DNA of 52,036 nt from Chara braunii (lineage: Eukaryota > Streptophyta > Charophyceae > Charales > Characeae). Under the pieces are notes generated by a model. The model was not told the DNA's origin. It saw nothing but the letters and a program-made list of their open reading frames with translations, and made no database searches. The stretch lies in assembly GCA_003427395.1 (NCBI GenBank), contig BFEA01000045.1, forward strand, positions 2,506,036 to 2,558,071, read 5' to 3'. The position numbers and the translations under genes were made by a program. Of this stretch, positions 1-12,278 are shown in pieces. Position 1 is the first letter of the stretch; every line of letters begins with the position of its first letter.

Positions 1-777
1 ATGCCCAATGGGACAATGCGTAGGGAGCCAAGGATCCGCAATGTGATGAAAAGGACTGAAATGGACAATGCAAGGTCAGCGTAGCATCAACAAGCGTGTA
101 CATTCCGATACATACAAGATGGCACAAAGTGGCGCAGCAGAAAGCTTGGAAGAGAAGATCTGATCTGATCTGGACTGACCCGACATCCATCATACATCAC
201 ACATGTGAGAGGGGAGGAGGGACCGCAATCACAGAGGAAAGGTCCCTCCTTCACAAACATACATGGGGAGATACCACGGATGAGAGATGGAGGAAGGGGA
301 CGAGGCGAAGGAGAAGGCGGCGAGGGAGTAGACCAAGATCGCGACAGCGAAGTCCCAAAAATAGCCCCTTGCCGAGTGTCCAATCAATGTCTGTCCCAGA
401 AATGTCGAATCAGATCCTGGGCAATGTGCCCAACATAACCTCTGCCTGTACCTCCTACTGATAACCTCTCTCACTCTCGTAGGTGACGAAGAAGATGAGG
501 AGGAGGAAGGAGGAAGAAGAAGAAGGAACCAAGAGAGATGGAGGAGGAAGAAGAAGGAGATGACGTCCTCCTTGCTATCTCACCTGCAGGTAGCTGTCAC
601 CGTACTGACTGTGGTCGTCGTCGTGTGCAGGTACCGCGTGGCGCCCGGCTATGGCGTCAGGTAAGCTCGCCGCTTGCAGGTAAGGCCTCCGCCTCTCTCT
701 ACTGCCTACGCCACTACTCCCTACTCCGTAGCATAGCGCGAAATAACGCTGCCTCCAACCAGCAGCATGTCGCTCCA
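1..777 (-). repeat. LTR of gypsy element A (3' LTR in element sense, cut by window edge)
   Basis: This segment is a near-identical direct repeat of 7808-8585. Both copies stop matching just after the shared CGCTCCA, so on the minus strand the LTR starts with TGGAGCGACA, which fits a TG start. Its other end lies outside the window. It follows the integrase end of element A on the minus strand, as a 3' LTR should. I do not see a convincing polypurine tract next to it. The two copies differ by scattered substitutions and small indels, so the insertion is not very recent. Confidence 0.75.
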
Positions 778-1352
778 GCAGTAAGCTACTTCAACTGTCC
801 CTTGCCCAGCCGCTGCCCAGCTATTTGTAGCGCTGGGCGGGCTGAGCCTACCTGATGCTGGCCTCAGAAAACGGCCCAGCTGGTCTGGGTCGCTACCGGA
901 CATCCAGACCATGCTGCTGACGCAGCAAGGCGCCGAAATGCGCCCGGCCTAAAAACAGCACCTAGCCCAAGGCTTCGCCTTGGGACCTGCAGGACCGAAA
1001 CGACGCGTGTACCTACCGGTCTGGCGCCAAAATGCGCCTGGCCTCGTTTTGGGCCTGCCTCCGGTGTACCCAGTCCCAAGGTCCGGCCTTGGGGCTGCAA
1101 GTCCGAAACGGCACCTGAACAGACAAAGTAAGACAGCACACACACACAAAAAGGTAAGTAAACTAAACCTATCTAACTAGTGTGCTACCTAGGGCCTGAA
1201 GGGCCGCCGTGGGCCTCCAGGGCGTGTGCTGTATGGTACGCGGCCTGGGGGGCCCCTCAAATGGGGCCCGTGTGCAGGCGCAGCATGGGACACCCCCCCC
1301 TCCTTATGGGACACCCCTGAAGCTGNGTATGGTACGCGGCCTGGGGGGCCCC
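778..1352. other. Non-coding 3' part of element A, GC-rich with hairpins
   Basis: No coding sequence is visible between the integrase end and the LTR. The stretch is GC-rich and full of short inverted repeats. One example is a perfect 8-bp stem, CCCAAGGC/GCCTTGGG, with a 3-nt loop at 966-984, and a related CCCAAGG...CCTTGGGG pair lies around 1075-1095. A short CA/GT run lies near 1137-1150. Confidence 0.5.
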
Positions 1353-1421
1353 TCAAATGGGGCCCGTGTGCAGGCGCAGCATGGGACACCCCCCCCTCCT
1401 TATGGGACACCCCTGAAGCTG
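1231..1421. repeat. Exact 95-bp direct repeat around a single N
   Basis: Bases 1231-1325 and 1327-1421 are identical over 95 bp, including an 8-base C run, and are separated only by the N at 1326. The simplest reading is that two contig ends carrying the same sequence were joined without merging, so the real genome may hold one copy. Confidence 0.9.
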
Positions 1422-2798
1422 ACGATCTGAAGGTGGAACTTGGACGCGGGTGCGGCGTGGAGCCGAAGATGCCGGCTTGCCTTGCAACTTGCGTTCGTAG
1501 CGTGCGAGGACATCGGGAGCTGTTGCTTGAAGTTCCGCACGGGTCAACCATCTGTCAGCTCTATGGGTGCAATATGCAAAATGGACCAAGAATTCAGTAG
1601 GCCTGTTGCCGTAACGTTGCTGGGATATGATGTCGCCAACCATCGAGGGTGGGTCTTGCGATCATCGCCCGGGAAAGTCGTCAAGTTCCGCTGGCGTGTA
1701 GAGAGCCAACTTGGAACAGTGAAAGATCGGGTTGACGGGCAAGTGGGCGGGCACCTGAATGATAAATGATGGTCCTTCGGGTGCGTCCCCAGCGGGTGCC
1801 ACGATCGGCCAGGGCCCCATCCATTTCGGAAGGAGCTTGTGAGAGAGATCTTGTTCGAGGCTGAATTCCGCAGCGGAAACCCATACGAGGTCGCCGGCGC
1901 GGAACGGACAAGGAAGACGCTGGCGGTTGGCCTGTTGGCACATTCGTTGCTGCATCTTTGACATCTGGTCGCGTGCCTTGACAAGAAGCTCTTGCATCCG
2001 ACGAATGAAGAGAAGATGGTCGTCGCTCTTGGCCGCCCGTGGGATGATTGTGTCCGATTGAGAATTGACTTGCAAGCCATGCTCGAACTCAAAGGGCGAC
2101 ATCCCGATAGCCGGATGGATTGACGAGTTGTATGCCAACTCGATATCCGCCAATCGCTCGACCAAATCCTTTTGGTCGGGAGGGATGAGAGTGCGAAGAA
2201 GGACCTGCGCGGTCTGATGTGCCCTCTCCATTTGGCCATCGGTTTGGGGGTGGAGAGCCGAACTCGGCTTGAGAGATGAGCCCCATCGTTTGATGAGCGC
2301 CAACCAAAAATCGGACATGAACCGAGTGTCGCGGTCGCAGACGATCTCCTTGGGATAACCCTTGGTTCGAATCCAAAGGGCGTAGAGAACCTCGGCAAAC
2401 TCCGGTGCCTTGGTGTGATAGCGGCAAGGCAAAAACATGCCAAACTTGGTGAGTCGGTCAACCACCGTGAGAATGCCATCCACACCCGTCTGGTGCTTGG
2501 AGAACGGCCCGGTAATGTCCATGGCAATCGCTTCCCTTCGGCGCAAGGGGACCGGTAATGGTCGCAGTTCGCCGTACGGACGATGATTGCGGGATTTGCA
2601 ACGTCGGCAAACCTCGCATGACTCGCAATAGCGCGTGACGTCATCGAGAAGACCGGGCCACCAAAAGCACTACCGGAGTCGGCCAAACGTGCGATTGACT
2701 CCAAAGTGTTCGGTGGCGGGGGCGTCGTGGAACTCGCCAAGAAGCCTTGTGCGCAATTGTGAGTCTTGCGGCACACAAAGTAGATCCTTCCCCCGCGA
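1353..2798 (-). pseudogene. Element A integrase with chromo-like C-terminus, broken
   Basis: Minus-strand integrase that would insert element cDNA into the genome. Visible in order are an HHCC zinc-binding region (HDAPATEH ... CESCEVC), the DDE core (D in AMDITGPF, D in IVCDRDTRF, E in DGQMERAHQ), a GPW module (WMGPWPIV, in place of GPY/F) and a C-terminal piece reading FLVHFA ... DRWLTRAEL ... YERKL. All lie in one reading frame. In-frame stops occur at 2670-2672 (between the HHCC pairs) and at 1662-1664 (before the C-terminal piece), and another stop at 2799-2801 separates it from RNase H. The family call is secure; the copy is not translatable as one protein. The C-terminal piece resembles a divergent chromodomain by inference. 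Confidence 0.88.
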
Positions 2799-3956
2799 CT
2801 AAATGAGCAAGTATCCCTCTTGGATCCGATTGTGCGAAGGCTCCGGATTGGGAGAGGAACAATTTGCGTACTTGTCGTGAAATTCGGGGTCGGCTTGATA
2901 GCCGCAGATGAAACTGTCCTGCAAGTCGTCCTCTATCTTGAAGGTCGAGTCGATGTCGGTGCAGTGATCCGGACGCCGTGAAAGAGCATCCGCAAAACGG
3001 TTGGACTTCCCTGGGATATGATCGGGAAAGAAGTCGAACTGGTCGATGAAAGCCATCCAACGGGCGATCGTGTTGTTGACGGTGTCTTGGGTCTTGTAGA
3101 AGACCAACGGATTGTTGTCCGTTACCCATCGGAATTGGCGTCGACCAAGGAGGAAGTGCCGCCACCGCTTGAGTGCGTGGACGAAGGCGAGAAGTTCCTT
3201 GTTGCGTGCATCATCGATTGAGTGCATGGCCGACACTTTCTTGCTGAAGTATTCGACCGGGTGCAAGTCCACGCCATCATGTTGTTCGAGGACGACACCG
3301 ATGCCATAGCCGGACGCATCCGTGGTGATGCGCGTTGGCAATAGCGGGTCGTATATGCGCAAGACTTCCGCCTACAGCAATGCGGCCTTGAGGGCCAAAA
3401 ATGATTCTCGCGCATCCGTCCAGAAATCAAATGGCCGGTCCTCGCATTGAAGCTTGGATAAGTGAGCCGCGATCTTCGAGTACCCTTTGATGAAACGTTG
3501 GTAGTAGCCGGCAAGGCCAAGGAACGAACAAACATCCGTAACGTTCCGCGGCTCCAGCCAATCTTGGATGGCTTGAATCTTGTCCGACAACAGACTGAGG
3601 CCTTGTGGAGTGACGAAATGCCCCAAGTATTCCAACTCTTGACGTACGAATTAGCATTTGTCGCGGTTGGCTTTGTACTTGGCGCGACGGAGCGTCTCCA
3701 ACACTCGTCGAAGATGCTCGAGTTGTTCCTCCAAGGTCCGGCTATAGACGAGGATGTCGTCCAAGTAGACCAGCACGAACCGGTCTAGCATTGCTTGGAA
3801 CTCATTGGTCATCGCCGCTTGAAAAGTTGTCGGGGCGTTGGTGAGTCCGAAAGGCATGACGACCCACTCAAAATGGTCGTACCGTGTCTTAAACGCGGTC
3901 TTGTAGCAATCTTGCGGGTGTATCGAAATCTGATGATACCCCGACTTCAAATCCAA
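2799..3956 (-). pseudogene. Element A reverse transcriptase palm/thumb and RNase H, broken
   Basis: The minus-strand frame carries RT motifs [20 protein letters not shown] and the catalytic YLDDILVYS, then the connection (FLGLAGYYQRFI) and RNase H with TTDASGYGIG and VTDNNP acidic motifs, ending near the ADALSRRP motif that precedes integrase in Ty3/gypsy pol. In-frame stops at 3651-3653 and 3372-3374 cut it. Relative to the upstream protease/RT frame (PR to LLERLGG) it is shifted by one base near 3950, where a frame change interrupts the RT between its fingers and palm. The PR-RT-RH-IN order defines Ty3/gypsy rather than copia. Confidence 0.9.
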
Positions 3957-4450
3957 CTTGGAAAAGAATTTGCGCCGCCCAAACGCTCCAGAAGGTCGTC
4001 AATACGAGGAAGAGGTCCCGCGTTCTTGACGGTTTGTGCATTGAGCTTGCGGTAAGCGATGCATAGGCGAAGATCCTTGTCCTTCTTCCGCACGAAGATA
4101 ACCGGCGCACCATAGGGTGAGCTACTAGGCCGGATCCAGCCTTTGTCCAACAAATCATCGAGTTGTGAGCGGAGTACTGTAAGTTCCTCCTCGCTCATGC
4201 GATAGATGCAACCTTTCGGCGGCACGGCACCGGCCTCGAGAATAGCCTCATGGGAGATCGGCCAATCCGGCACCACGCCGGTAGGTGACTCGAAGATGTC
4301 GGGGAATTCGTCAAGCAACCGTACCACCCGGGGGTCCGAAGACAAGTCTGTGGGTTGAGATTCGGCTGCCGTGATGGTTCGAAGAAAACATAGGCCTATC
4401 TCATCGGTCCGCTCGTAAGCGCAAGTGGCCCGAAAAGATTTGGCCGTTAC
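3947..4450 (-). pseudogene. Element A reverse transcriptase, N-terminal part
   Basis: It encodes the start of the RT: the segment ending [15 protein letters not shown], then [26 protein letters not shown] and the fingers motif [14 protein letters not shown], ending [12 protein letters not shown]. It lies in the same frame as the protease ORF, separated by a stop at 4451-4453. The frame is lost at about 3950, where the rest of RT continues in a neighbouring frame. IAYRKLN replaces the usual IDYRxLN. Confidence 0.88.
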
Positions 4451-4453
4451 AAC

Positions 4454-5368
4454 TTAGCACCGAATCGAAGGGTGCGGAAGAGGGATGGTACATGGTACTT
4501 CGGCGCCAAACGAGTCGCGGACCGTAAGTGTCCGCCGATGGAAGTTGACCGTGTGATCCGCACTTGCAAACCAAGGCATGCCCAAAATGATGCCGAAGTC
4601 CGTGTCCAAGACGTCAAACGTCACCGGTTCGCATGCATGAGCTGCGAAATAGACCAGTACGGCCTCGATGTAGCGACCAAGGAGTTGTTGCGTCCTACTG
4701 TCCGCAAACTTGATCGTCGTAGGGTGTGCCTTCCTTCGAACTTGTGGGCCAAGGCCGGCCCTTTGCATAAAGGACTGGCTAATGAAGTTGCGAGTTGCGT
4801 CGCTATCCAGCAAAGCGCTGCAGGACGCTTGCCCAACTTGGCTGCGAACATAAAGGAGCGGTGCGTTATTGTCATCGTATCGCTGCATGCGAAACTCACG
4901 GGCCACCTTGCTAACGTACGCAAGAGTGTCCCCCACCGCAACTTCGTCCTCCGTCGACGAAGTTGGTGGTGCATAAAAGGCTAGGTATGTATGTAGATGA
5001 GCGCCAAGAGCTGCGCATTGCGGCTCCGGTAAGCAGCCGATGGAAGGGAGAGGGAGCCATGCAAAATCCTCGCACGTCAACGGGTCCAAGTCCTCTATGT
5101 TGAACGCACGCGCCAAATCCCGTGAAGGTCCACTTGAAGACGACTCAATGCTGCTGCTTCCGAACGGAGAAGAAACCGCACATACATCCTGTCCTTGGGC
5201 TCGTGAATTCAGCGAAGGTACGAGTCGGGCAGCACAATCCTCGAAAGAAAGAAGAATGGGAGGACTTACGACTTCCGCATGCGCCCCGGAATCGAGGGAG
5301 GTTACCCGTACGGCAACCGGTTCCGAAGGCGTCGAGAGTGTCGTCGCATCACTCTCGGCGGTGCTCAC
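4454..5368 (-). pseudogene. Element A protease region, catalytic motif altered
   Basis: A 304-codon minus-strand ORF. The C-terminal half is a retropepsin-type aspartic protease: LLDSDATRNFIS (catalytic triplet at 4799-4807), then a flap region and ILGMPWFASADHTVNF, the usual ILGxPW motif. The catalytic triplet reads D-S-D where D-S/T-G is expected, which should abolish activity. The N-terminal ~130 residues are acidic and low complexity. Relative to gag the frame is +1, so pol expression would have needed a frameshift or another bypass. The ATG at 5368 is only the first in this frame and may not be a real start. Confidence 0.82.
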
Positions 5369-6890
5369 TTTCCCATTGAGCGGGGCCCTTGGTTTTCGTG
5401 GGACAGTTCACAGTCTCATGTGTCGTGCAGTTGCACCACAAACAATAACGATACTTGGTGCGGACGCGATACCCGCGCTCCGTCAGACCATATTGTGTCC
5501 AAGGTTCTTGAGCTGGAGTTGCTTGTCCAGGCCCAGAAGAAGTGGTGTTTGTCTTCGTTTTGCCACGTCCTTGTCCTTTGGCGGGGCGGCCACCATTTTG
5601 GGCAGCTGCTAATCTGTCTCCCTCGTCAGACGAGGCAGCCTCGTTTGAAGTTGAAGGGTCGCTTGGCGTTGCTGCCGCGACCACGGCCACTCTCGGTCGA
5701 TGCTGATATGCGCCCTGGCCGGCAGTCGACGAACGACCAATGTTCTTGGCTTCCAAGTTCGTCACAATGATATGCGCGGCCTTGTTGAAGAGTTCCTCAC
5801 TTGTGTTGAGGTTCTCAGCGACCCGAGTTAACGCATTTTGCAACGCTGGGCACGACCTCTTGATGAAGCAGAGCATGATGCCGCCGAAGTTTATCGGCGA
5901 CTTGGCCGTGCTTGCCAGGCGTTGGAACTCAAATATCCAGTCTCCGCTTGGCATGCTGTTATGTGCGAATGTCAGCAGCTTGTCCATCGCCTGATGCTCG
6001 GGCGGTTCCACTTGGAAACATTTCTTCCATGCTGTCATGAGATCGGCTCAGGTGACGAAGTTGTGTAACTCGGAGACTGTGCATGCATGTGCGGACAACA
6101 TGTTGTCCAACCATGCTTGACACGCACCTCCTGACCGGGAGTACAAGTATGCGTGCCGGTTCTTGTTGACAACCTGGTGGATGTCCAACTTTAGTTCAAA
6201 CTGGCGCCACCAAGGTATAGGGTCCGTCTTCGATGCATCGCCGAAGATCGGGAGCCCCTCGAATTTGGGAATGCTCTCCCGAGGCGCTGAGCTAGGTGCG
6301 GTTGCTGCTCCCACCTGCTGGTCCAGTCGCTGTGTCTCGATCTTGAGCGTTCCCATGTCTATCTCCAAGACGTTGACTCGGTCGACGAGGTCGGAGGGGC
6401 CGACGCTGGAAGTGGCGACGGGTCGCTGCTCCAGCTGCTGTATGCGCTTGGTCAGCGCCTGATTGGCGTGGTCGAGAGAGTGAATGTCCTCCTGCTGTGC
6501 ACTGCAAGTAGCGAGGAGGTCCGTGACGCAGTTGAGCAAGAGAGCAATCGTAGTCCCGTAGTTAACGGAGTCTCCATTCTCGGCCTCCTTCTGCCAATCC
6601 CTGGCCTGTGCGTGTAACGTAGTCTCCTCCATGAAGAGAATCTCCTGCCGCCGTACGCGTTCTTCATCGGCGGCCTTTGATGTTGCTGCTGCGTGCTTCT
6701 GTCGTTGTTCTTCGGCGATCTGACGCAGCCTCTCTGCCACCGCCTCCCTCTTCTTCCGTGCTGCTGCTGATGCTTTTGCCCGTTGCTTGCTTTCAGTCAT
6801 GATGGCCGCCAACCGTGCCTCATAGGCTTCGTCAGTCTTGTTGGCTTTCTGATCCATCCCTGCTGTCTGTGAACGAGTGAGTAGGGTCAT
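5349..6890 (-). pseudogene. Element A gag, one in-frame stop
   Basis: Minus-strand gag from ATG at 6890. Residues ~20-90 are rich in K, E, A and R and likely helical, and a coiled-coil-like stretch follows (QALTKRIQQLEQ ... VNVLEID). The capsid-type core starts near PKFEGLPIFGD and continues with WWRQFELKLDIHQ. The C-terminus holds one CCHC zinc knuckle, CLWCNCTTHETVNC (CX2CX4HX4C), typical of nucleocapsid. A TGA at 6048-6050 splits the ORF, and the frame is otherwise open, so a single substitution is the simplest cause. It overlaps the protease ORF by about 20 bp in another frame. Confidence 0.87.
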
Positions 6891-7040
6891 GTGCCGCGGG
6901 TAGCTGACGTCGCTTGCAAAAGTAGGGACTTACCAAGCTGTAGCCAAAACTGATGGGCAGTTGAGCACGAAGAAGAGTTGGGAGGGAGAGGTGGGGAGTG
7001 GGGGGACCGAGTGGATCGCCCAGATAAGGAGCCACTAATC
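6891..7040 (-). other. Element A leader between 5' LTR and gag
   Basis: A short non-coding stretch upstream of gag on the minus strand. A possible primer-binding site, TGGCTCCTTATCTGGGCG on the minus strand (about 7019-7036), sits where one is expected. I cannot match it to a known tRNA 3' end, so the LTR inner edge stays uncertain. Confidence 0.4.
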
Positions 7041-8585
7041 AAAAAATGAAAACTTGGAACTTTGCGAAAATTTTGAGAAAAAAAATAAAAATAAAAAATA
7101 TTAATAAAGTTTCTCGATTGCAAGTTCGGTAGGTCTCCTATGTTTCCCCACAATAGGTAATTCGAAAAAAAATTCGAATTTCATATTGTTGATACAAAGA
7201 AAAAATAATAACAAATGGAGATTACCAAAGTAACTGAACTGGGAAAAAAAATTCCGCAAGTTCGGAGAATTCCAAATCATAAAAAGAACTCGGAATTTGG
7301 GAATAGTTCCCGAATCTGGGAATAACGGTCAAATTTTAAAATTTCCGTTACTCCCGGGATGCGTGAATAATAAGAGAACGCAAAAAGATTTTCGAAAATA
7401 AGTTCGAATAATGATTTTCGGAATTTCGAATTAACGGGGAATTGCGAAGGAAAAGATGAATCAAAAAAAAAATTGTAATATTTCCGGACCTCCAGCACCG
7501 GAATTTTGAATTTCATAAAAAGAAAAAACGAAAATTTTAGATGCTACGCTATTGCGATTTTCCACGAATGAGAATAGCGGGAAAATGAAATCCAAGAAAA
7601 GGAAAAAGAGTTTTCGATTTCAGCAGTTAGGTCAAAATCCGCGATTTTGGGGACTAATTAGTGTAATCCAATCACTCACTCACTCACTCACTCACTCACT
7701 CACTCACTCACTCACTCAATCAATCAATCAGTCTTCGATTGTCCCCGCCCTTGTGTCAGATCAGGTTGTCGTGATTCACAAGCGGTGCTCCGATACCAAA
7801 CTGACGCATGCCCAATGGGACAATGCGTAGGGAGCCAAGAATCCGCAATGTGATGAAAAGGACTGAAATGGACAATGCAAGGTCAGTGTAGCATCAACAA
7901 GCAATGTACATTTCGATACATACAAGATGGCACAAAGTGGCGCAGCAGTAAACTTGAAAGAGAAGATCTGATCTGATCTGGACTGACCTGACATCCATCA
8001 TACATCACACATGTGAGAGGGGAGGAGGGACCGCAATCACAAAAGAAAGGTCCCTCCTTCGCACACATACATGGGGAGATACCACGGACGAGAGCTGGGG
8101 GAAGGGGACGAGACGAAGGAGAAGGAGGCGAGGGAGTAGACCAAGATCGCGATAGCGAAGTCCCAAAAATAGCCCGTTGTCGAGTGTCCAATCAATGTCC
8201 GTCCTAGAAATGTCGAATCAGATCCTGGGCAATGTGCCCAACATAACCTCTGCCTGTACCTCCTACTGATAACCTCTCTCACTCTCGTAGGTGAAGAAGA
8301 AGATCAGGAGGAGGAGGAAGGAGGAAGAAGAAGAAGGAAGAGAGAGAGATGGAGGAAGAAGAACGAGATGACGTCCTCCTTGCTAGCTCACCTGCAGGCA
8401 GCTGTCACCGTACTGACTGTGGTCGTCGTCGTGTGCAGGTACCTCGTGGAGCTCGGCTATGGCGCCAGGTAAGCTCGCCACTTGCAGGTAAGGCCTCCGC
8501 CTCTCTCTACTGCCTACGCCACTACTCCCTACTCCGTAGCTTAGTGCAAAATAACGCTGCCTCCAACCAGCAGTGTGTCGCTCCA
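7040..8585 (-). repeat. LTR of gypsy element A (5' LTR in element sense)
   Basis: Bases 7808-8585 repeat 1-777 at high identity and end at the same CGCTCCA. The LTR should continue to lower coordinates up to the gag leader, making it about 1.5 kb, but its inner boundary is inferred because the partner copy leaves the window. The inner half (7050-7560) is strongly AT-rich and full of GAATT-type words. The outer half is purine-rich with GAAGAAGA and GAGGAGGA runs. Right flank begins GACGT at 8586-8590; the flank of the other LTR is unseen, so no target-site duplication can be tested. Confidence 0.65.
7672..7732. repeat. (ACTC)n then (AATC)n microsatellite
   Basis: About eleven tandem CACT/ACTC tetranucleotides run into four AATC units inside the presumed LTR of element A. 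Confidence 0.9.
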
Positions 8586-11500
8586 GACGTGAGGCTAAAG
8601 ATCAATGTGTGTGGTCACAGGGAACAAGAGATGAGAAGGGATGAGAGGTTGCAGGCCGCGATCATTGAGGCACGTAACAGGACGGAGCGCAAATGCAGGC
8701 GTGACGGGGTGACTGCAGGCATGCGAGTGACGGTCACATACCATGAAGACGACTCGTCGATCGGGACCACGACCAGAGAGGTGCAGCGCAACGACAGAGA
8801 CTCTGAAGGGGAGTCAGAGATGAGCGACCGAGAGGCGGATGTCCAGTCCTGGCATGGACTGAATCAGATCCGCCGAAACCATCCGTTGGCGGGACCAGTA
8901 GAGGATGGGCCCGAGGACAGTTCGGCCTGGGGCAGAGTGAAGCCAACAGGGGTTGGACCATCGAGCGCGAACACTAGTAGAATGATGGACTGAGCTCGAG
9001 GCAGTTACGCGCGTACGCGGGCTACATGTGGACGGTCCAGGGGCAGTAAGAGAGAAGAAGGTCAGAGAAAGGGAATGGAAAAGAGAGGGTAGCGAAACAG
9101 AGGGCGGGCGCAATGTGGTTGACGTCAACTACTGCCTATGCGCTCGTGTGGTGCGTGAGCCTACTGCGTTCGGCAGGGAAGTGCAATCAGGGGTTGTGAG
9201 AGAGAGAGAGGGAGTCAGATCAAAGGAGGGTGAAGGGCATGTGCATGACGAGTGTGCATGTTTGAAAAAAGTTGACGTCAACTTGACTTCAGCACGCAGG
9301 GAACTAGTACGAAGAGGCACGTGTGAGAGCCAAGGAGGGAGAGCGTCAGTCACAATCAGAGAGAGTGAGCGACATGAAGCTGGTCGGACTGCGCGGGGAA
9401 AATGTGATTTTTTTTGTTTGTTTCTTTTGTCTCAGGGTGGATAGTGTGCAACACTCAGGTGACTGTTCCCCATACCTCACTCTCGCCACTGTCAGGACAA
9501 GAAAACACGGCTGTATGAGGCTCAACGATCAACGCAGCCTCTCAGAGTACGCAGACGAAGACCCTGCGTGCGTGCCCTGTGCTATCTATGTTTGATTAGT
9601 GTGATATTGTGTTAACCATTGTCCACAGAAATGGGTGACGTGTGAGGGTTCAAAGAGCACGGATTGTGAGCGGAGGTGCCACTGAGGGGTAAGAGCATTG
9701 TGCTCAGAAGAGAGGCCAAAACGCCCGACGAGTTCTTGAAGGAGGCAAGTGCGTGCGCTACAATTTATGCCATATACCTCTGGCGTGATCTGCGTCAGCT
9801 ATCGTCGTGTGATAAGTTGCGTCTCTATTGGCGTTAGACGAGAGGGATACAAATGGTACGTGCAAACCATTGGAGTGTGATGAGCGATTGGGAGGGCCAA
9901 TCAAGATCTGACCACTAGAAGCGCCAGTTAACGATGGGCATGAACCCGAAGGTTGACGCCATGTGTTAGCGGCTTTTATTTTCCCCAAGGCCGGGATATG
10001 GGAGAACAATCCAATCGTCAGTGAGGGGAAACTCGATCGTGAGGGTAATAAGAGTATGAATGTACAGTCAGGGAGTCGACCTCTCAAGATTTGCACGCGA
10101 GATCTGCTGGTTTCTTGCCGTTGATGCAAATAGGATTGTATGGCTGTTTTGCTTGCTGTCAGACGAACGCCGTGCCTGCCATCATTATCACAATGAGTTC
10201 GCTGCTATCCATTTTTACTCGCGTTGACCAGCAGTTATAAGTGACCATGGTTTTCTTATGTCGACCATAGCTGAATGGGCCACAAAATAGGATGAGAAAG
10301 AGTTCCCTTATTGGAGTGGCAAAGAGCGAATGGTAAGCGTAACAATGGATAAGAAAACCACTACCAAAGACTAAGTTTTCGTTTTCTCAAAATTCTTCCT
10401 TTTTATCTCTTGGCATGTAACTCGCTAGATGGGAAGACGAAAGGTTGTCATGAGAAAAGTGGCTTACCTTCTCGCCAAGCTCCTACTTGATGGGGATTGA
10501 TGGTCTCAAACCTGAGGTTAAATAAAGAACTTTTATGTTTGCCCGAGCACCCGTTATAACTTAAGAGTGGGGGCGAAGAACATCGGTCATGTTTCCTGTG
10601 AGAACGGACTATGTCCTGGGTATTCAAATAAACCTCTCGGATCTAGGACTACTCTATGGAATCACTGGATATTAAGGAGCCAAGTTTACATTCGGAACAA
10701 GTTGAGTGATTGCATCCTCAGTGCTCAAATCATTAGTTCTGTAATGAATTTTGCTTGTAGTGAAAAAGGGGGGGGGTAATTGGCTTCAGGTCTAGTGAGG
10801 GACTGAGGACCTTCCCGGAGCTTCGTTCAGGTCGGATAAGAGAGATAGATTGATGCCCGAAGGCACCTTGACCTATGATGAGAGAGTCATAGCCTTTGGG
10901 ATATCGCGGGGCGTTGTATAAGAGCGAGAACTCACCTGGGAATATTTAGCCTGAAAAGAACGGAGTGTGACTCTTATCTCATAGGTGAACCAAAAGAAAT
11001 AATTAACAGTACTAAGAAAGCGAACTGAGTAAGGGAAAACCATTGAAGTGTCGTGCATGGTGTCATGTTGATACTGCCTAAGGAGAATTGTTGCGTGGCG
11101 ACTAAATGAGAAGAAGTGCTAGTAATGTCTAGTGTTAAACGTGAACGGTGACAGTGGCTTGCAAACGTCTCATATTGCACATGAGCAAAGGTTTATGACC
11201 GGCGTTATCCCCTGTGTATTGTGACCGTGTTAACGGGTGAAAAGCTTCCTGTTCAAGTTTGGTGATTTGTAATCTTGACTGTAGTCCGGGCGTAACTCAC
11301 CGTCGAGTTGAGCTAAACGAGGTCTGAGACTAGGGCCGACTATTGGGAATACCCCACGCCCCACTCTGAGAGAATGCAAATGATTACTAGGTTAAGGATT
11401 ATCATCAAGGGGAGCCTCACCCAGTATACAGCCAAGGACCACCAATAGAAGTTCTCAATTAACGCTTAAAAGAAGATTGTTACAAGATACTTGTTGGGCA

Positions 11501-12278
11501 TGAAACGAGGACTAAGCTTCAAGAGATTCAATTGTGAAAGTTCAGTGGCAAGCCTCAATAACCGGAGCAACTAGTTATAAGCCTCACGGAAGAGAGGTCA
11601 TAACAGATGCCCTGATAACTAAACGAAACCTCAAAATTGTTTGCAGCGATTTTGATAGTGGGCGGATCATTACCATGTATCTCAGGCTAATGCTAAGTGC
11701 TTTGATGCTTGGCCAGCAATCACTGGTGGCGGAAATTGATCTACTACTAGAAACCTTGGTTCGAGCGATCTCGCTAGGAAAAATGACAATAAAAGAAAAG
11801 AACGAAAGACTAAAGAAGTTTGGTTGGCCTTACTGAGAGACAGTACCACTCCATCGGGGCAGATATGATTTGCAGATATCATTCTAATCTGTCTCCTCTG
11901 CAAACAAAGACATAATGAGCCCCGATGACGAATGAACGTCTATGAGTTCAGGAAACCGAAGGCGTCAACTCGATTCCCATCCATCAGTTTTATCCATCAG
12001 GGCAGACCTAAGTGGTTAGGAACAACCTTTCCGGTGGGTCCGGAGAGGCGTTTTTCTCGAATCTACTCTGATAGGATTGTGGTTTACCTGACATTTAGAG
12101 TCTGCCTCAATATTTCAAGGTTTTGCTAGGGGGTTTAGTCACGACCTGTTGGTGCCAGTTATCACCGTATAGATCAGACTCGCTCCAACGGCTCCAAGCT
12201 TGACAACAGTTTTCTTCCCTGAATGTGGAAACCATTGGAGCAACTAGTGGCCTACTCTAATCATTGACGGGCTAGAAC
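8586..12278. other. 3.7 kb with no recognisable gene
   Basis: I see no supported coding region, tRNA or rRNA here. An open frame running from the LTR into 8993 and short frames elsewhere have no recognisable motifs. The 9000-9400 stretch is purine-rich (GAGAGAG). A fragment at ~11470-11515 faintly resembles the copia RYLxGxxxGLxF motif but is too short to claim. This stretch may be old decayed repeat or intron. Confidence 0.5.

Noticed and set aside
2355-2385. tRNA T-arm-like GGTTCGAATCC
   Set aside because: It lies within the integrase coding frame of element A on the minus strand, and no cloverleaf can be drawn around it.
8349-8993. 214-codon plus-strand ORF
   Set aside because: It starts inside the LTR of element A on the opposite strand and runs over its edge; no motif seen.
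11470-11515. Ty1/copia RNase H remnant (RYLLGMKRGLSF)
   Set aside because: Only about a dozen residues resemble the copia motif; the downstream DADWAG and SSTEAEY motifs are not found in any frame.
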